Positions 1 through 7,749 of a stretch of 12,714 bases of DNA are shown in pieces. A program made the position numbers and the translations under genes. The DNA lies in the NCBI GenBank assembly GCA_038208735.1, contig JBBQYL010000150.1:1-12714 (forward strand). Direction: 5' to 3'. Positions within the stretch are counted from its first letter, which is position 1; every line of letters begins with the position of its first letter. The notes beneath the pieces are model-generated. The model had not been told where the DNA came from, did no database searches, and saw only the letters and a program-made list of their open reading frames with translations. Source of the stretch: Scleromatobacter sp038208735. Its GTDB lineage: Bacteria; Pseudomonadota; Gammaproteobacteria; Burkholderiales; Burkholderiaceae_C.

Positions 1-374
1 CGCGCTGCGGAGCGACTGGCATGCACTTGGCTCGACTCCGCACGTGCGCCTTGAATCCGGCCTGGACGGCCGGATTCCGAGGGCGTTCGCTGAAATTCGT
101 CCGCGCGGCGTTGGCGGGTCGCGTTCGGCGGCTTCGTATGCGCGCCGACATGCCCTCGACGTCCCGGTGCTGCGTCTCGCCAAGTACACGCCCGCCGCAC
201 CGCCGGTTCACCCAGGTGGTTGGGACAAAATACTGCCTCCAACTTTTTAGTTGGTCTGGGCAGCGTCGGGCCTTCGAGGCCGCGACGCTGCCCGCGGCCA
301 GCCGTGACACGCGCCGCCGGGCTTGACGCGAATTGCGCGTCGACGCGCAGGCGTTCCTTGTCGTGATGGACGAC
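1..374 (+). repeat. Structured repeat, copy 1 (forward; left end cut by window)
   Basis: Bases 1-374 match the reverse complement of 530-903 along their length. Roughly nine in ten bases agree by eye over the first 300, and identity weakens after about 332. Inside are a perfect 10-bp hairpin (GAATCCGGCC 53-62 with 68-77), a 6-bp stem ACCGCC/GGTGGT (199-204 with 215-220, one G-T pair), GGTTGGGACAA (218-228), a small hairpin CCAAC/GTTGG (239-254) with a T-rich loop, a long hairpin 258-293 with a GGCC-TTCGA-GGCC tip, and TGCCCGCGGC (289-298). Short open frames cross it, but differences between the copies mostly change the amino acid, so it reads as a structured non-coding element. Identity is unknown to me. 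The true left border lies outside the window. Confidence 0.8.
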
Positions 375-394
375 CGGCACGGTTCCGCTGTCTT

Positions 395-477
395 GTCATT
401 CCGCGCGCAGTCGCGGAATCCACGCCAGAGGCAACGTGGTCTGCGCGCGTGGATCCTGCGACTGCGCGCAGGATGAC
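395..477. repeat. REP pair (BIME-like, two inverted palindromic units)
   Basis: Two 29-nt palindromic units face each other: 395-423 forward and 449-477 reverse, separated by 25 nt. Each reads GTCAT, a 7-bp stem around GCGCAGT, then ATCCAC. The stems are TTCCGCG/CGCGGAA in the first and TCCTGCG/CGCAGGA in the second, so the differences are compensated and pairing is kept. Near-identical single units follow nlpD (9512-9538) and the chemoreceptor gene (12101-12126). Such elements are usually moved by REP-associated tyrosine transposases; none is encoded here. A further partial unit may lie at 514-524. Confidence 0.8.
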
Positions 478-529
478 ACCGGGGAGAGATTCATGCTGAC
501 GATGACGTCGTTGGCGGGATGACGCCCCT

Positions 530-903
530 TCGTCATTCACGAGAAGGAGCGCCGGCAGCGCGGCCCGACGTTCGCGTCAGGCCCGCTCGCGCGTGGCAGA
601 GCCGGCCGCGGGCAACGTCGCAGCCTCGACGGCCCGACGTTGCCCAAACCAACTAAAAATTTGGAGGAAGTATCTTGTCCCAACCGCCTGGGTGAACCGG
701 CGGTGCGGCGGGCGTGTACTTGGGGAGACGCAGCACCGGGCCATCGAGGGCATTGCCGGCATGCATACGAAGCCCCCGAGCGCGACCCGCCAGCGTTGCG
801 CGGACGAATCTCAGCGAACGCCCTCGGAATCCGGCCGTCCAGGCCGGATTCAAGGCGCACGTGCGGAGTCGAGCCAAGTGCATGCCAGTCGCTCCGCAGC
901 GCG
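530..903 (-). repeat. Structured repeat, copy 2 (inverted)
   Basis: This is the reverse-oriented partner of 1-374. Read on the minus strand it has the same order: 10-bp hairpin (827-851), GGTTGGGACAA, small hairpin (649-664), long hairpin (610-645) and TGCCCGCGGC (GCCGCGGGCA at 605-614 on the plus strand). In the long hairpin a G-C pair of copy 1 is A-T here, and an inner G-C is G-T, so the changes keep pairing. Only one single-base indel is apparent across most of the length. The right border is near 903; copy 1 is cut by the window, so a further extension cannot be judged. Confidence 0.8.
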
Positions 904-1178
904 GGCACCCGACCCGCGCGAAGCGTTCAACCCTCACTTCGCAGCGCGAAGCGGCTGAGGTCCAAGCCGCAGCCAGACTCGTTCGCACGAGAAGGACCGC
1001 CCGTCGAATCGTCGTGACGCCCACAGGGAGGCTTGGGCGACCGGTTCGACCCGACACTGCGTGAAACGCGGCCAAGCGGGCGGCAAGTGTCGCGACGTTT
1101 GGCATCGCGACGCCGTCATTGTCGAGCGATACCCCTTCGCGAGCCTGAACCGCGCCATAACGGGAGAGAATCCCCGGC
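904..1178. other. Gene-free leader upstream of the hydroxyacyl-CoA dehydrogenase
   Basis: No supportable gene. It holds a short hairpin near 934-950 (CTTCGC with GCGAAG), a perfect inverted repeat at 1089-1111 and the Shine-Dalgarno sequence GGGAGAG (1162-1168) for the next gene. I see no convincing -35/-10 pair. Confidence 0.5.
1089..1111. promoter_or_regulatory. Perfect inverted repeat, possible operator
   Basis: GTCGCGA (1089-1095) and TCGCGAC (1105-1111) are perfect inverted arms separated by 9 nt, about 68 nt before the start codon of the dehydrogenase gene. The size and position fit a dimeric repressor site, but an RNA hairpin is equally possible. No regulator gene is adjacent. The operator role is inference. 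Confidence 0.35.
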
Positions 1179-2741
1179 ATGACGAAACTCAACCTGTTCC
1201 GCAATCGACCCGTGGCCGTCATCGGCGCGGGCGTGATGGGCGTCGGCATCGTGCAGGTGGCCCTGCTGGCCGGCCATCCGGTGCTGCTGTTCGACGTGCG
1301 CGAGGGCGCCGCCGCCGCGGCCGCCGAGCAACTCGTGGGCACGCTGTCCAAGCTCGCCGACAAAGGCAAGCTCACGCCAGATGACGTGGAGGCGGCGCGC
1401 GGTCGCCTTTCCATCGCGACGGCGTTGACCGACCTGCGCGACGCCGCGCTGGTGATCGAGGCCATCGTCGAGAACCTCGCCGTGAAGCAGGCGCTGATGC
1501 GCGACCTCGAGGCCATCGTGTCGCACGACTGCGTGCTGGCGTCCAACACCTCGTCGCTGTCGATCACGGCGGTCGCGCGCGGGCTCGAGGTGCCCGGGCG
1601 CGTGGTGGGCATGCACTTCTTCAATCCGGTGCCGCTGATGCGGCTGGTGGAGGTCGTCTCCGGCCTGGCCACCCAGCCGGCCGTGGCCGACGCCATCCAC
1701 CTGCTGGCGCAGGACTGGGGCAAGACGGCGGTGCACGCCAGGTCGACGCCGGGCTTCATCGTCAACCGCATCGCGCGTCCGTTCTATGCCGAGACGCTGG
1801 CGCTGTTGCAGGAGCAGGCCGCCACGCCGGCGGTGCTGGACGCCTGCGTGCGCGGCGCGGGCTTTCGCATGGGCCCGTGCGAGCTGATGGACCTGATCGG
1901 CCACGACACCAACTTCGCCGTGACGCAGTCGGTGTACGAGGCCAACTTCTTCGACAAGCGCTACCAGCCCTCGCTGGTGCAGCGCGAGATGGTGGACGGC
2001 GGACTGCTGGGGCGCAAGTCGGGCCGCGGCTTCTACCGCTACCCGGAGGGCGCGGCCAAGGTGGTCGACGGCGACGTCGAGGCCACGCCGCTGCCCGCGA
2101 TGCCGCTGGTGCTGCATGGCGAGGGCGCCACGGCCGATTTGCTGGCCGCGCGCCTGGCGGCGTCGGGCCTGGGCTTCACGCGCGAGCCCGCCAGCGCGGG
2201 CGGCGACACCAGCCTGCGCATCGGCGACGGCCACCTGATGCTCACCGACGGCCGCTGCGCCACCGACCGCGCGCAGGCGGCGGGCGTCGCCGACTTCGCG
2301 CTGTTCGACTGGCCCGTGGGTCCGGCGGCCGTGCCGTCGACGACCCCGGTGGCGGCGCTTGCCTGGTCGGCCGCGGTACAGGCCTCGCCCGAATTCGTGG
2401 CGCGCGCCGCCGAGGTGCTGCGCGCGCTGGGCTGGCTGCCGCAGCGCATCACCGACGTGCCGGGTCTGGTAGTGGCGCGCACGATCTCGATGCTGATCAA
2501 CGAGGCCAGCGACGCGGTGGAGCAGGGCGTGTGCGACGCCGCCGGCGCCGATGCGGCGATGACGCTGGGCGTGAACTATCCGGCCGGTCCGTTCACGTGG
2601 CTCGCGGCGTGGGGCGCGGAGCCCATCGCAAAGATGCTGGATGCGCTCGACGCGTTCTACCGCGGCGAGCGCTACCGTGTCAGCCCCCGGCTGCGCCGGG
2701 CAGCGTGGGCAGCGGCGCCGGCGTCGCCAGCGTCACGCTGA
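1179..2741 (+). CDS. paaH: 3-hydroxyacyl-CoA dehydrogenase, PaaH/PaaC type
   Basis: A cytosolic NAD-dependent enzyme of 520 aa that should oxidise a 3-hydroxyacyl-CoA to the 3-oxoacyl-CoA. The PaaH subfamily acts on 3-hydroxyadipyl-CoA in phenylacetate breakdown. The N-terminal Rossmann fold has GAGVMG at 16-21; NTSS is at 123-126, the catalytic His is in HFFNP (His146), with Glu158 and Asn196 of PGFIVNR. The first C-terminal helical domain spans about 190-290 and a second about 428-485 (NYPAGPFTWLAAWG), the duplicated layout and length usual for PaaH-type proteins. The ATG is preceded by GGGAGAG with a 10-nt spacer. No other paa gene is present, so the substrate is uncertain; a general 3-hydroxybutyryl-CoA dehydrogenase role is possible. 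The last 62 bp overlap the kinase gene on the other strand. Confidence 0.9.
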   Translation: MTKLNLFRNRPVAVIGAGVMGVGIVQVALLAGHPVLLFDVREGAAAAAAEQLVGTLSKLADKGKLTPDDVEAARGRLSIATALTDLRDAALVIEAIVENLAVKQALMRDLEAIVSHDCVLASNTSSLSITAVARGLEVPGRVVGMHFFNPVPLMRLVEVVSGLATQPAVADAIHLLAQDWGKTAVHARSTPGFIVNRIARPFYAETLALLQEQAATPAVLDACVRGAGFRMGPCELMDLIGHDTNFAVTQSVYEANFFDKRYQPSLVQREMVDGGLLGRKSGRGFYRYPEGAAKVVDGDVEATPLPAMPLVLHGEGATADLLAARLAASGLGFTREPASAGGDTSLRIGDGHLMLTDGRCATDRAQAAGVADFALFDWPVGPAAVPSTTPVAALAWSAAVQASPEFVARAAEVLRALGWLPQRITDVPGLVVARTISMLINEASDAVEQGVCDAAGADAAMTLGVNYPAGPFTWLAAWGAEPIAKMLDALDAFYRGERYRVSPRLRRAAWAAAPASPASR

Positions 2742-4914
2742 CGTCGCAGCGCACGCCCGTGGGCGTGTTCTGCTGCCACGCGATGCTGCCGCCCAGCAGG
2801 CGCACGCGCTTGCGGATGCCGCCCAGGCCCAGGCCGGTGGACCAGTCCTTGGGCGTGCCGCCCACGCCGTTGTCGGCCACCGCCAGCTTCAGCCGGCCGT
2901 GAGCCAGGCCGGCATGGATCGTGACGTGCGTGGCGTGCGCGTGGGCGATGATGTTGCTCACCAGCTCGCGCAGGATGCGAGTGAGGCCCGACCACTGCAC
3001 CACGTTCAGCTGGATTTCCCTGTCCTGCGTGAACGACCACTCCAGCGTGCAGCCGGTGGGCGCGAGGCGCTGGGCGATGTCGGCCTTCCATTCGGCGGCC
3101 GCGTGCGACAGGAAGTGCGTGGTGGCGGCCAGCCCGCGCGTGAGCGTCTTCAGGTCCTGCAAAGTGTGGCGGACGTAGTCCTCCATCTCCGGGTTGGGCG
3201 CCTTGTACATCAGCGTGAGCAGGCGCGCGCCGATGTCGTCGTGCAGGTCCTGCGCGATGCGTCCGCGCTCCTCGCTGCGGCCCTGTTCGATGGCGCGGTC
3301 GTGGGCCACCGCGCGGCGCAGCTGTTCGACGATGCGGTCGGCCAGGCGCGCGTCCTCCGCGGTGAACAGGCGCTTGCCGCGCTCGGCGAAGCGCAGCACG
3401 ATCAGGCGGGGCTCGGGCGGCTCGCCGTCGTCGAACTGCGAGGGCGAGCCGGCGCCGGGCGGCGGCTCCACGGCCAGCGGCACCAGCAGGCCGGCGCCGC
3501 CTTCGTACCAGCGGGTGGTCTGCGTGAAGCCGGGCTCGTGGCGCGCCACCAGCGGCTGGAACACGGCGTGGAACAGCTCCAGCTGCCAGTCGGCGGCGCG
3601 CTCTGGCTGCTCCTCCACCTTGCGCGCGATGCGCAGCAGGTGCTCGAACAGGCGCTCGGTGGTGACGGCGCGCGCGCCGATCATCTGGTCGAGCAGCCAC
3701 TGGCGCGACGCGGCGTACGCGCCCAGCGCCACGAACAGCGACGTGGTGATGGAGGCGAACTGGTTGAACGAGAACACCGCCACGAACAGCAGGTCGACCG
3801 ACGTGGCCAGCGTGCTGACGCCGGCCAGCATCGCGAACTCGCGCATCATGTGCTGGGAGCGCGCGAGAAACGGCGACATCAGCAGCAGCGACGCGAAGAA
3901 CACCGTCCAGATGACCGGTACCGCGGTCACCAGCGACTGCACCGCGCCGGGCATGCTGTCGTTCAGCGACACCACGATGGTGACCAGCGCCAGGCTGCCG
4001 GTGGCCACGATGCTCAGGCGCCGCACCACCGTGGCGTATGGATGCGGCGTGATGCGGTACGACCAGCCCAGCAGCCCCACGACCAGCAGGCCGGTGCTGA
4101 GCGACAGCGCCTCGCACCACCACCAGGCCTGCGGAAGGTCGAACGCCAGCGCCGCGCTGCTGAAGACGATGGCCACGATCCAGGCGAGCGCGGCCAGCGC
4201 GCGCCGAGGCGGCAGCGGCGTGGGATAGAGCAGGGTGGCGTTGAGCAGCGCGGCGCAGCTGACGATGTCGAGGGCCATGCGCAGCGCGGCCTCGTGCCCT
4301 TCCAGCAGGCTCACGTTGCCGATGCCGGGCACCGCGTCGACGGCGGCCAGCAGCAACTGCGCCGCCTGGCACTGCGCCATCACCACGAACAGCAGGTTGC
4401 GCGCGTCCTGGCGCAACAGGATGACCACGGCGCCCACCAGCTCCAGCGCCAGCCCCAGCCCGCACAGCAACCAGAACGTGATGCCCAGCGCGGCATAGCC
4501 GCGCGGATGCGGCGTGACCCGCGCGCTCATGCGGTCGGTGAAGCCCAGCACCACCGGCACGCCCGACTCGAGCACGCGGGCCATCTGGCGCTGCTGGCGG
4601 GCGGCGGCCGCGCGTTCGGCGTCGTTGGCCATCCAGCGGGTGGAGTTGACGACGCGGCGGCCGTCCACGACCAGCGGCGCGAGGCCGGGGACGACGATCA
4701 CTTCCAGCGAATGTCCCAGCGCGGGACGCATGAACGGCAGGTCGGTGGCGATCAGCTGCAGGTGGCCGCTGCCGTCGAGGCGCCAGCGCGCGTCGAGGTC
4801 GGGCGTCTGCGCGAGCGTGCGCGCGAGCATCACCACGCACAGGGAGGCGAGCAGGGCGACCGGCAGCAGCAGCAGCCGGCGCCAGCCCATCGGCCGGACG
4901 CGCGCCGGGCTCAT
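2680..4914 (-). CDS. Membrane sensor histidine kinase, HisKA_3 (NarL-partner) family
   Basis: A 744-aa kinase that should autophosphorylate on His and pass phosphate to the upstream response regulator. An N-terminal membrane anchor (about 13-33) precedes a likely periplasmic segment (about 35-140). A block of several hydrophobic segments follows (about 141-401, perhaps eight helices), then a GAF-like cytoplasmic region (about 410-540). The kinase core has the H-box ERGRIAQDLHDDIG with His558, an N-box around Asn654, DNGVGG (681-686) and GLGLGGIRKRV (694-704). The layout resembles 7TM-type sensors, but I cannot name the input. It lies 22 bp after the regulator's stop, with only a weak ribosome site, so it probably depends on translation of the regulator. 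The 3' end overlaps the convergent dehydrogenase by 62 bp. Confidence 0.9.
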   Translation of the reverse strand: MSPARVRPMGWRRLLLLPVALLASLCVVMLARTLAQTPDLDARWRLDGSGHLQLIATDLPFMRPALGHSLEVIVVPGLAPLVVDGRRVVNSTRWMANDAERAAAARQQRQMARVLESGVPVVLGFTDRMSARVTPHPRGYAALGITFWLLCGLGLALELVGAVVILLRQDARNLLFVVMAQCQAAQLLLAAVDAVPGIGNVSLLEGHEAALRMALDIVSCAALLNATLLYPTPLPPRRALAALAWIVAIVFSSAALAFDLPQAWWWCEALSLSTGLLVVGLLGWSYRITPHPYATVVRRLSIVATGSLALVTIVVSLNDSMPGAVQSLVTAVPVIWTVFFASLLLMSPFLARSQHMMREFAMLAGVSTLATSVDLLFVAVFSFNQFASITTSLFVALGAYAASRQWLLDQMIGARAVTTERLFEHLLRIARKVEEQPERAADWQLELFHAVFQPLVARHEPGFTQTTRWYEGGAGLLVPLAVEPPPGAGSPSQFDDGEPPEPRLIVLRFAERGKRLFTAEDARLADRIVEQLRRAVAHDRAIEQGRSEERGRIAQDLHDDIGARLLTLMYKAPNPEMEDYVRHTLQDLKTLTRGLAATTHFLSHAAAEWKADIAQRLAPTGCTLEWSFTQDREIQLNVVQWSGLTRILRELVSNIIAHAHATHVTIHAGLAHGRLKLAVADNGVGGTPKDWSTGLGLGGIRKRVRLLGGSIAWQQNTPTGVRCDVSVTLATPAPLPTLPGAAGG

Positions 4915-4936
4915 CCGATCGAGCGCGTGCCGGCTC

Positions 4937-5719
4937 TCAGACGAGCCCCTGCTTGCTGGCGAGCACGGCCGCCTCGGCGCGGCTGGATACGTTGAGCTTG
5001 CGGTAGATCGACTTGATGTGATCGTTGACGGTGAACCACTTGATCGTCATCAGGGCCGCGATCTCCTTGATCGTGAAGCCCTTGCTGAGGAACGTGAGCA
5101 CCTCCACCTCGCGCGGCGTCAGCGCGGGCAGGTCGAGCGCGGGCTCGATCACCACCGGCGACGGCGAGGCGAAGGCCAGCGTCGACGTGAACGTGGACGC
5201 GGGCGCCGAGCTGCGCAGCGCGGCGCCGTTGCCCTCGTCGGTGATGCGGCGGTTCATGCCGGTTCGGGTATTGGTACGGAAGTGGCCCAGCAGCCGGCGC
5301 GCGATGGCCGGCGACAGCGGCGGCTCGCCGCGCACGATCTTCTGGAGTTCTTCCACCAGCAGCTCGAAGCGGTCTTCCTTCAGCAGGTAGCCGTCGGCGC
5401 CGGATTGCAGCGCCGGAAACAGGTGCTCGTCGTCGGAATACAGCGTGGTGACGATCTTGGTGGCCGGGTACTGGCGCAGCTCCTCCAGCAACTCGAGGCC
5501 GGAGCCGTCGGGCAGCTCGAGGTCGACCAGCACCAGCTTGAACGGATCCACCCCGTGGTATCCCTGGGCGCCTCCGGCGATGCTCACCGCGCGGCGGGCG
5601 GTTTCGAGGTCGCCCGCCTCGACGATGGTGATGGTGTCCGAGAAGCTCTCGCGTACCACGCGTCCGAGGAATTCCCGCGCTGCGGGGTTGTCCTCGAGGA
5701 TCAAAACCTTGACTGCCAT
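4937..5719 (-). CDS. Response regulator, NarL/FixJ family with LuxR-type HTH
   Basis: A 260-aa cytosolic transcription regulator. The receiver domain (about 3-125) has the acidic pair Glu9-Asp10, phospho-acceptor Asp66 (VDLELPDGSG), Thr91-Thr92 and Lys114 (YLLKED). A long Ala/Ser/Thr-rich linker (about 135-195) joins it to the LuxR-type helix-turn-helix (about 199-260: LTPREVEVL, then KEIAALM and TVNDHIKSIYRKL). It is about 40 aa longer than typical NarL proteins because of an insertion in the receiver around 47-58 and the long linker. AGGGGAA lies about 5 nt before the ATG. It is the first gene of an operon with the kinase. Target genes are unknown; the inverted repeat at 5753-5769 in front of it could be an autoregulatory site. 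Confidence 0.92.
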   Translation of the reverse strand: MAVKVLILEDNPAAREFLGRVVRESFSDTITIVEAGDLETARRAVSIAGGAQGYHGVDPFKLVLVDLELPDGSGLELLEELRQYPATKIVTTLYSDDEHLFPALQSGADGYLLKEDRFELLVEELQKIVRGEPPLSPAIARRLLGHFRTNTRTGMNRRITDEGNGAALRSSAPASTFTSTLAFASPSPVVIEPALDLPALTPREVEVLTFLSKGFTIKEIAALMTIKWFTVNDHIKSIYRKLNVSSRAEAAVLASKQGLV

Positions 5720-5752
5720 GACGTTCCCCTTTGCCTGCCTGTGTCGCGCCTG

Positions 5753-5769
5753 ACGGAATGGACTTCCGT
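5753..5769. promoter_or_regulatory. Inverted repeat upstream of the response regulator
   Basis: ACGGAA (5753-5758) and TTCCGT (5764-5769) are perfect 6-nt arms around a 5-nt spacer, 34 nt before the regulator's start codon. This is a plausible site for a dimeric LuxR-type regulator, possibly self-binding. No clear -35/-10 was found near it. A second short hairpin, CCCCG/CGGGG, is at 5819-5831. Confidence 0.3.
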
Positions 5770-5883
5770 TCGTTGACGCGATCCTGGAATGCTAGCGAAC
5801 CGATTGCCCCGCCGCATCCCCCGTTTCGGGGCAGCCAAATGGGGGGAATTGCCTATTGGGGCACGTCGCGCGGGGCCTTTGCC

Positions 5884-6876
5884 TCAGGTTTCCAGCAGCG
5901 CGTCCGGCACCATCACGAGCTTGCCCAGGATCTGCCTGTTCTCCAGACGATGGTACGCGTCCGCGAGCCGCGACAGGGGAATGATTTCGTCGATCACGGG
6001 CTTCACGAGCCCGCGCGCGTACTGCGCGGCAAGCACGCCCAGCATGCGGGCGTTGGCCGCCGGCTCGCGGCGCACGAAGTCGCCCCAGAACACGCCGACG
6101 ATGGATGCGCCCTTCAGCAGCGGCAGGTTCCACGGCAGGGCGGGGATGCCGCCCTCGGCGAAGCCGATGACCAGGTAGCGGCCGCGCCAGGCGATCGCGC
6201 GGAAGGCCGGTTCGGCATGCGAGCCGCCCACAGGGTCGAAGACGACGTCCACGCCCTTGCCCCTGGTGGCGTCCTTCAGGGCGTCGCGCAAGGGCGTGGT
6301 GGCGTAGTTGATCGCCACGTCGGCGCCGATCTGGCGGCACAGGTCGCACTTGGCGTCGGTGGACGCGGCGGCGATGACGGTGGCGCCGGCCGCCTTGGCG
6401 ATCTGGATGGCCGCGGTGCCGACGCCGCCGGCCGCGCCCAGCACCAGCACCGTCTCGCCGGCCTGCAGCGCCGCGCGGTCGATCAGCGCGTGGTGCGCGG
6501 TGCCGTAGGTGAACGCGAAGGCCGCGGCGTCGCGCAGCGGGAAGCCCGCGGGCAGTGGCATCACCTGCATCGCCTTGACGACGGCGTGGGTGGCGAACCC
6601 GCCGTGGCCGCCGAGCGCCGCCACGGGCATGCCGGGCCGCAGGTGGCGCACGTCGGCGCCCACGGCCTCGACGATGCCGGCGAACTCGGCCCCGGGCGCG
6701 AACGGCAGCTCGGGGCGCATCTGGTACTTGCCCTGCACAATCAGCAGGTCGGGGAAGTTGAGCGACGCCGCGTGGATGGCGACCAGCACCTCGTCGGCCG
6801 CGGGCTGCGGGGTGGGGCGCTCGCGCCATTGCAGGGCCGCGGGGCCGTCCAGCGTTTCACACATCCAGGCTTGCAT
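5884..6876 (-). CDS. NADPH:quinone oxidoreductase family protein (zinc-independent MDR)
   Basis: A 330-aa cytosolic reductase of the medium-chain dehydrogenase superfamily, quinone oxidoreductase branch. It probably reduces quinones or enones with NADPH. The N-terminal GroES-like domain includes NFPDLLIVQGKYQ (40-52) and PGAEFAGIVEAVG (61-73). The Rossmann fold has AAGGVG at 148-153 and a TDAKCDLCRQIGAD stretch after it. The zinc-binding cysteine cluster of alcohol dehydrogenases is absent. The frame stays open far upstream, into surE and pcm, but homology begins at MQAWMCETLDG. The ATG at 6876 has GGGAA about 8 nt before it, so I chose that start. It is divergent from surE with 99 bp between the starts. 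The exact substrate cannot be told from sequence. Confidence 0.9.
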   Translation of the reverse strand: MQAWMCETLDGPAALQWRERPTPQPAADEVLVAIHAASLNFPDLLIVQGKYQMRPELPFAPGAEFAGIVEAVGADVRHLRPGMPVAALGGHGGFATHAVVKAMQVMPLPAGFPLRDAAAFAFTYGTAHHALIDRAALQAGETVLVLGAAGGVGTAAIQIAKAAGATVIAAASTDAKCDLCRQIGADVAINYATTPLRDALKDATRGKGVDVVFDPVGGSHAEPAFRAIAWRGRYLVIGFAEGGIPALPWNLPLLKGASIVGVFWGDFVRREPAANARMLGVLAAQYARGLVKPVIDEIIPLSRLADAYHRLENRQILGKLVMVPDALLET

Positions 6877-6963
6877 GGCATCGATTCCCGTTCTTTGATG
6901 ACTGGCGATGATAAGGATGCCACTCGGCGCCCACAGTCGCCGGGGTGACGCTGTCGCGCTGCC

Positions 6964-6969
6964 TACAAT
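6964..6969 (+). promoter_or_regulatory. Candidate -10 box for surE (possible leaderless start)
   Basis: TACAAT matches the sigma-70 -10 consensus TATAAT at five of six bases and ends 6 nt before the surE ATG (6976). Transcription would begin at or next to the start codon. No good -35 is visible at 16-18 nt, and no clear Shine-Dalgarno lies in front of the ATG, which fits a leaderless transcript. The assignment is inference. Confidence 0.4.
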
Positions 6970-6975
6970 GAGCCC

Positions 6976-7749
6976 ATGCGCATCCTCATCGCCAACGACG
7001 ACGGCTACCTGGCCCCGGGCCTGGTGGCCCTCGTCGAGGCGTGCCGCGGGCTGGGCGACATCGATGTCATCGCGCCCGAGCAGAACGCCAGCGGCATGTC
7101 CAACTCGCTCACGCTGGGTCGCCCGCTGTCGGTGTTCACCGCGCGCGGCGGGCCATCCGACGGCTTTCGCGTGGTCAACGGCACGCCGTCCGACTGCGTG
7201 CACGTGGCCATGACGGGCCTGCTCGACGGCCGCCCCGACCTGGTGATCTCGGGCATCAACAACGGCGAGAACATGGGCGACGACACGCTCTACTCGGGTA
7301 CCGTGGCCGCGGCGATGGAGGGCTTTCTGTTCGGGGTGCCGGCCATCGCGTTCTCGCTCCAGCACAAGGGCTGGGCCCACGTCGACGCCGCCGCTCGCGG
7401 GGCGCGCCGGGTGGTGGAGGCCGCGCTGGCGCATCCGTCGTTCGGCCAGCCCGGCGCGGCGCCGTGGCTGCTCAACGTCAACTTCCCCGACCGGCCCGAC
7501 GCCGACAGCGTGCCCTGGGCCACCACGCGCCTGGGCCGGCGTCACGCGAGCGAGCCGGTGGTGGTGCAGAAGAACCCGCGCGGCGAGCCGATCTACTGGA
7601 TCGGGCCCGCGGGCGACGCGCGCGAGGCCGGCGCCGGCACCGACTTCCATGCGGTGGCCAACGGGCGCGTGTCCATCACGCCGCTGCAGGTCGACCTCAC
7701 CGACCACGCCACGCTCGGTGGCTGGTCGGCCCGGCTGGGCCTCGAATGA
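6976..7749 (+). CDS. surE: 5'/3'-nucleotidase SurE
   Basis: A 257-aa metal-dependent phosphatase acting on nucleoside 5'- and 3'-monophosphates in the cytosol, in the known stationary-phase survival family. The metal-site motif is N-terminal, NDDG with Asp8-Asp9. Ser39 lies in NASGMSNSLT, and Asn95 in SGINNGENMGDD with the following YSGTVAAAMEG is the family signature. Length is normal. It is the first gene of surE-pcm-nlpD and its stop overlaps the pcm start as ATGA. The ATG at 6976 is fixed by the conserved MRILIANDDG start. No good ribosome site precedes it. Confidence 0.97.
   Translation: MRILIANDDGYLAPGLVALVEACRGLGDIDVIAPEQNASGMSNSLTLGRPLSVFTARGGPSDGFRVVNGTPSDCVHVAMTGLLDGRPDLVISGINNGENMGDDTLYSGTVAAAMEGFLFGVPAIAFSLQHKGWAHVDAAARGARRVVEAALAHPSFGQPGAAPWLLNVNFPDRPDADSVPWATTRLGRRHASEPVVVQKNPRGEPIYWIGPAGDAREAGAGTDFHAVANGRVSITPLQVDLTDHATLGGWSARLGLE

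Noticed and set aside
21..326. Short open frames within structured repeat copies 1 and 2
   Set aside because: Base differences between the copies usually change the amino acid, while hairpin pairing is kept, so structure rather than protein seems selected. No ribosome sites seen.
2641..4995. Long open frames opposite or out of frame with the kinase gene (2641-4995 +, 2672-4840 -, 3194-4228 +)
   Set aside because: Arg/Ala/His-rich translations without family motifs. The 744-aa frame has clear kinase motifs, and high GC keeps the other frames open.
7041..7745. Longer pcm start inside surE, and likewise a longer nlpD start (7649) inside surE and pcm
   Set aside because: The additions are out-of-frame readings of the upstream genes. 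The ATGA-coupled start of pcm and the lipoprotein signal of nlpD fix the real starts.
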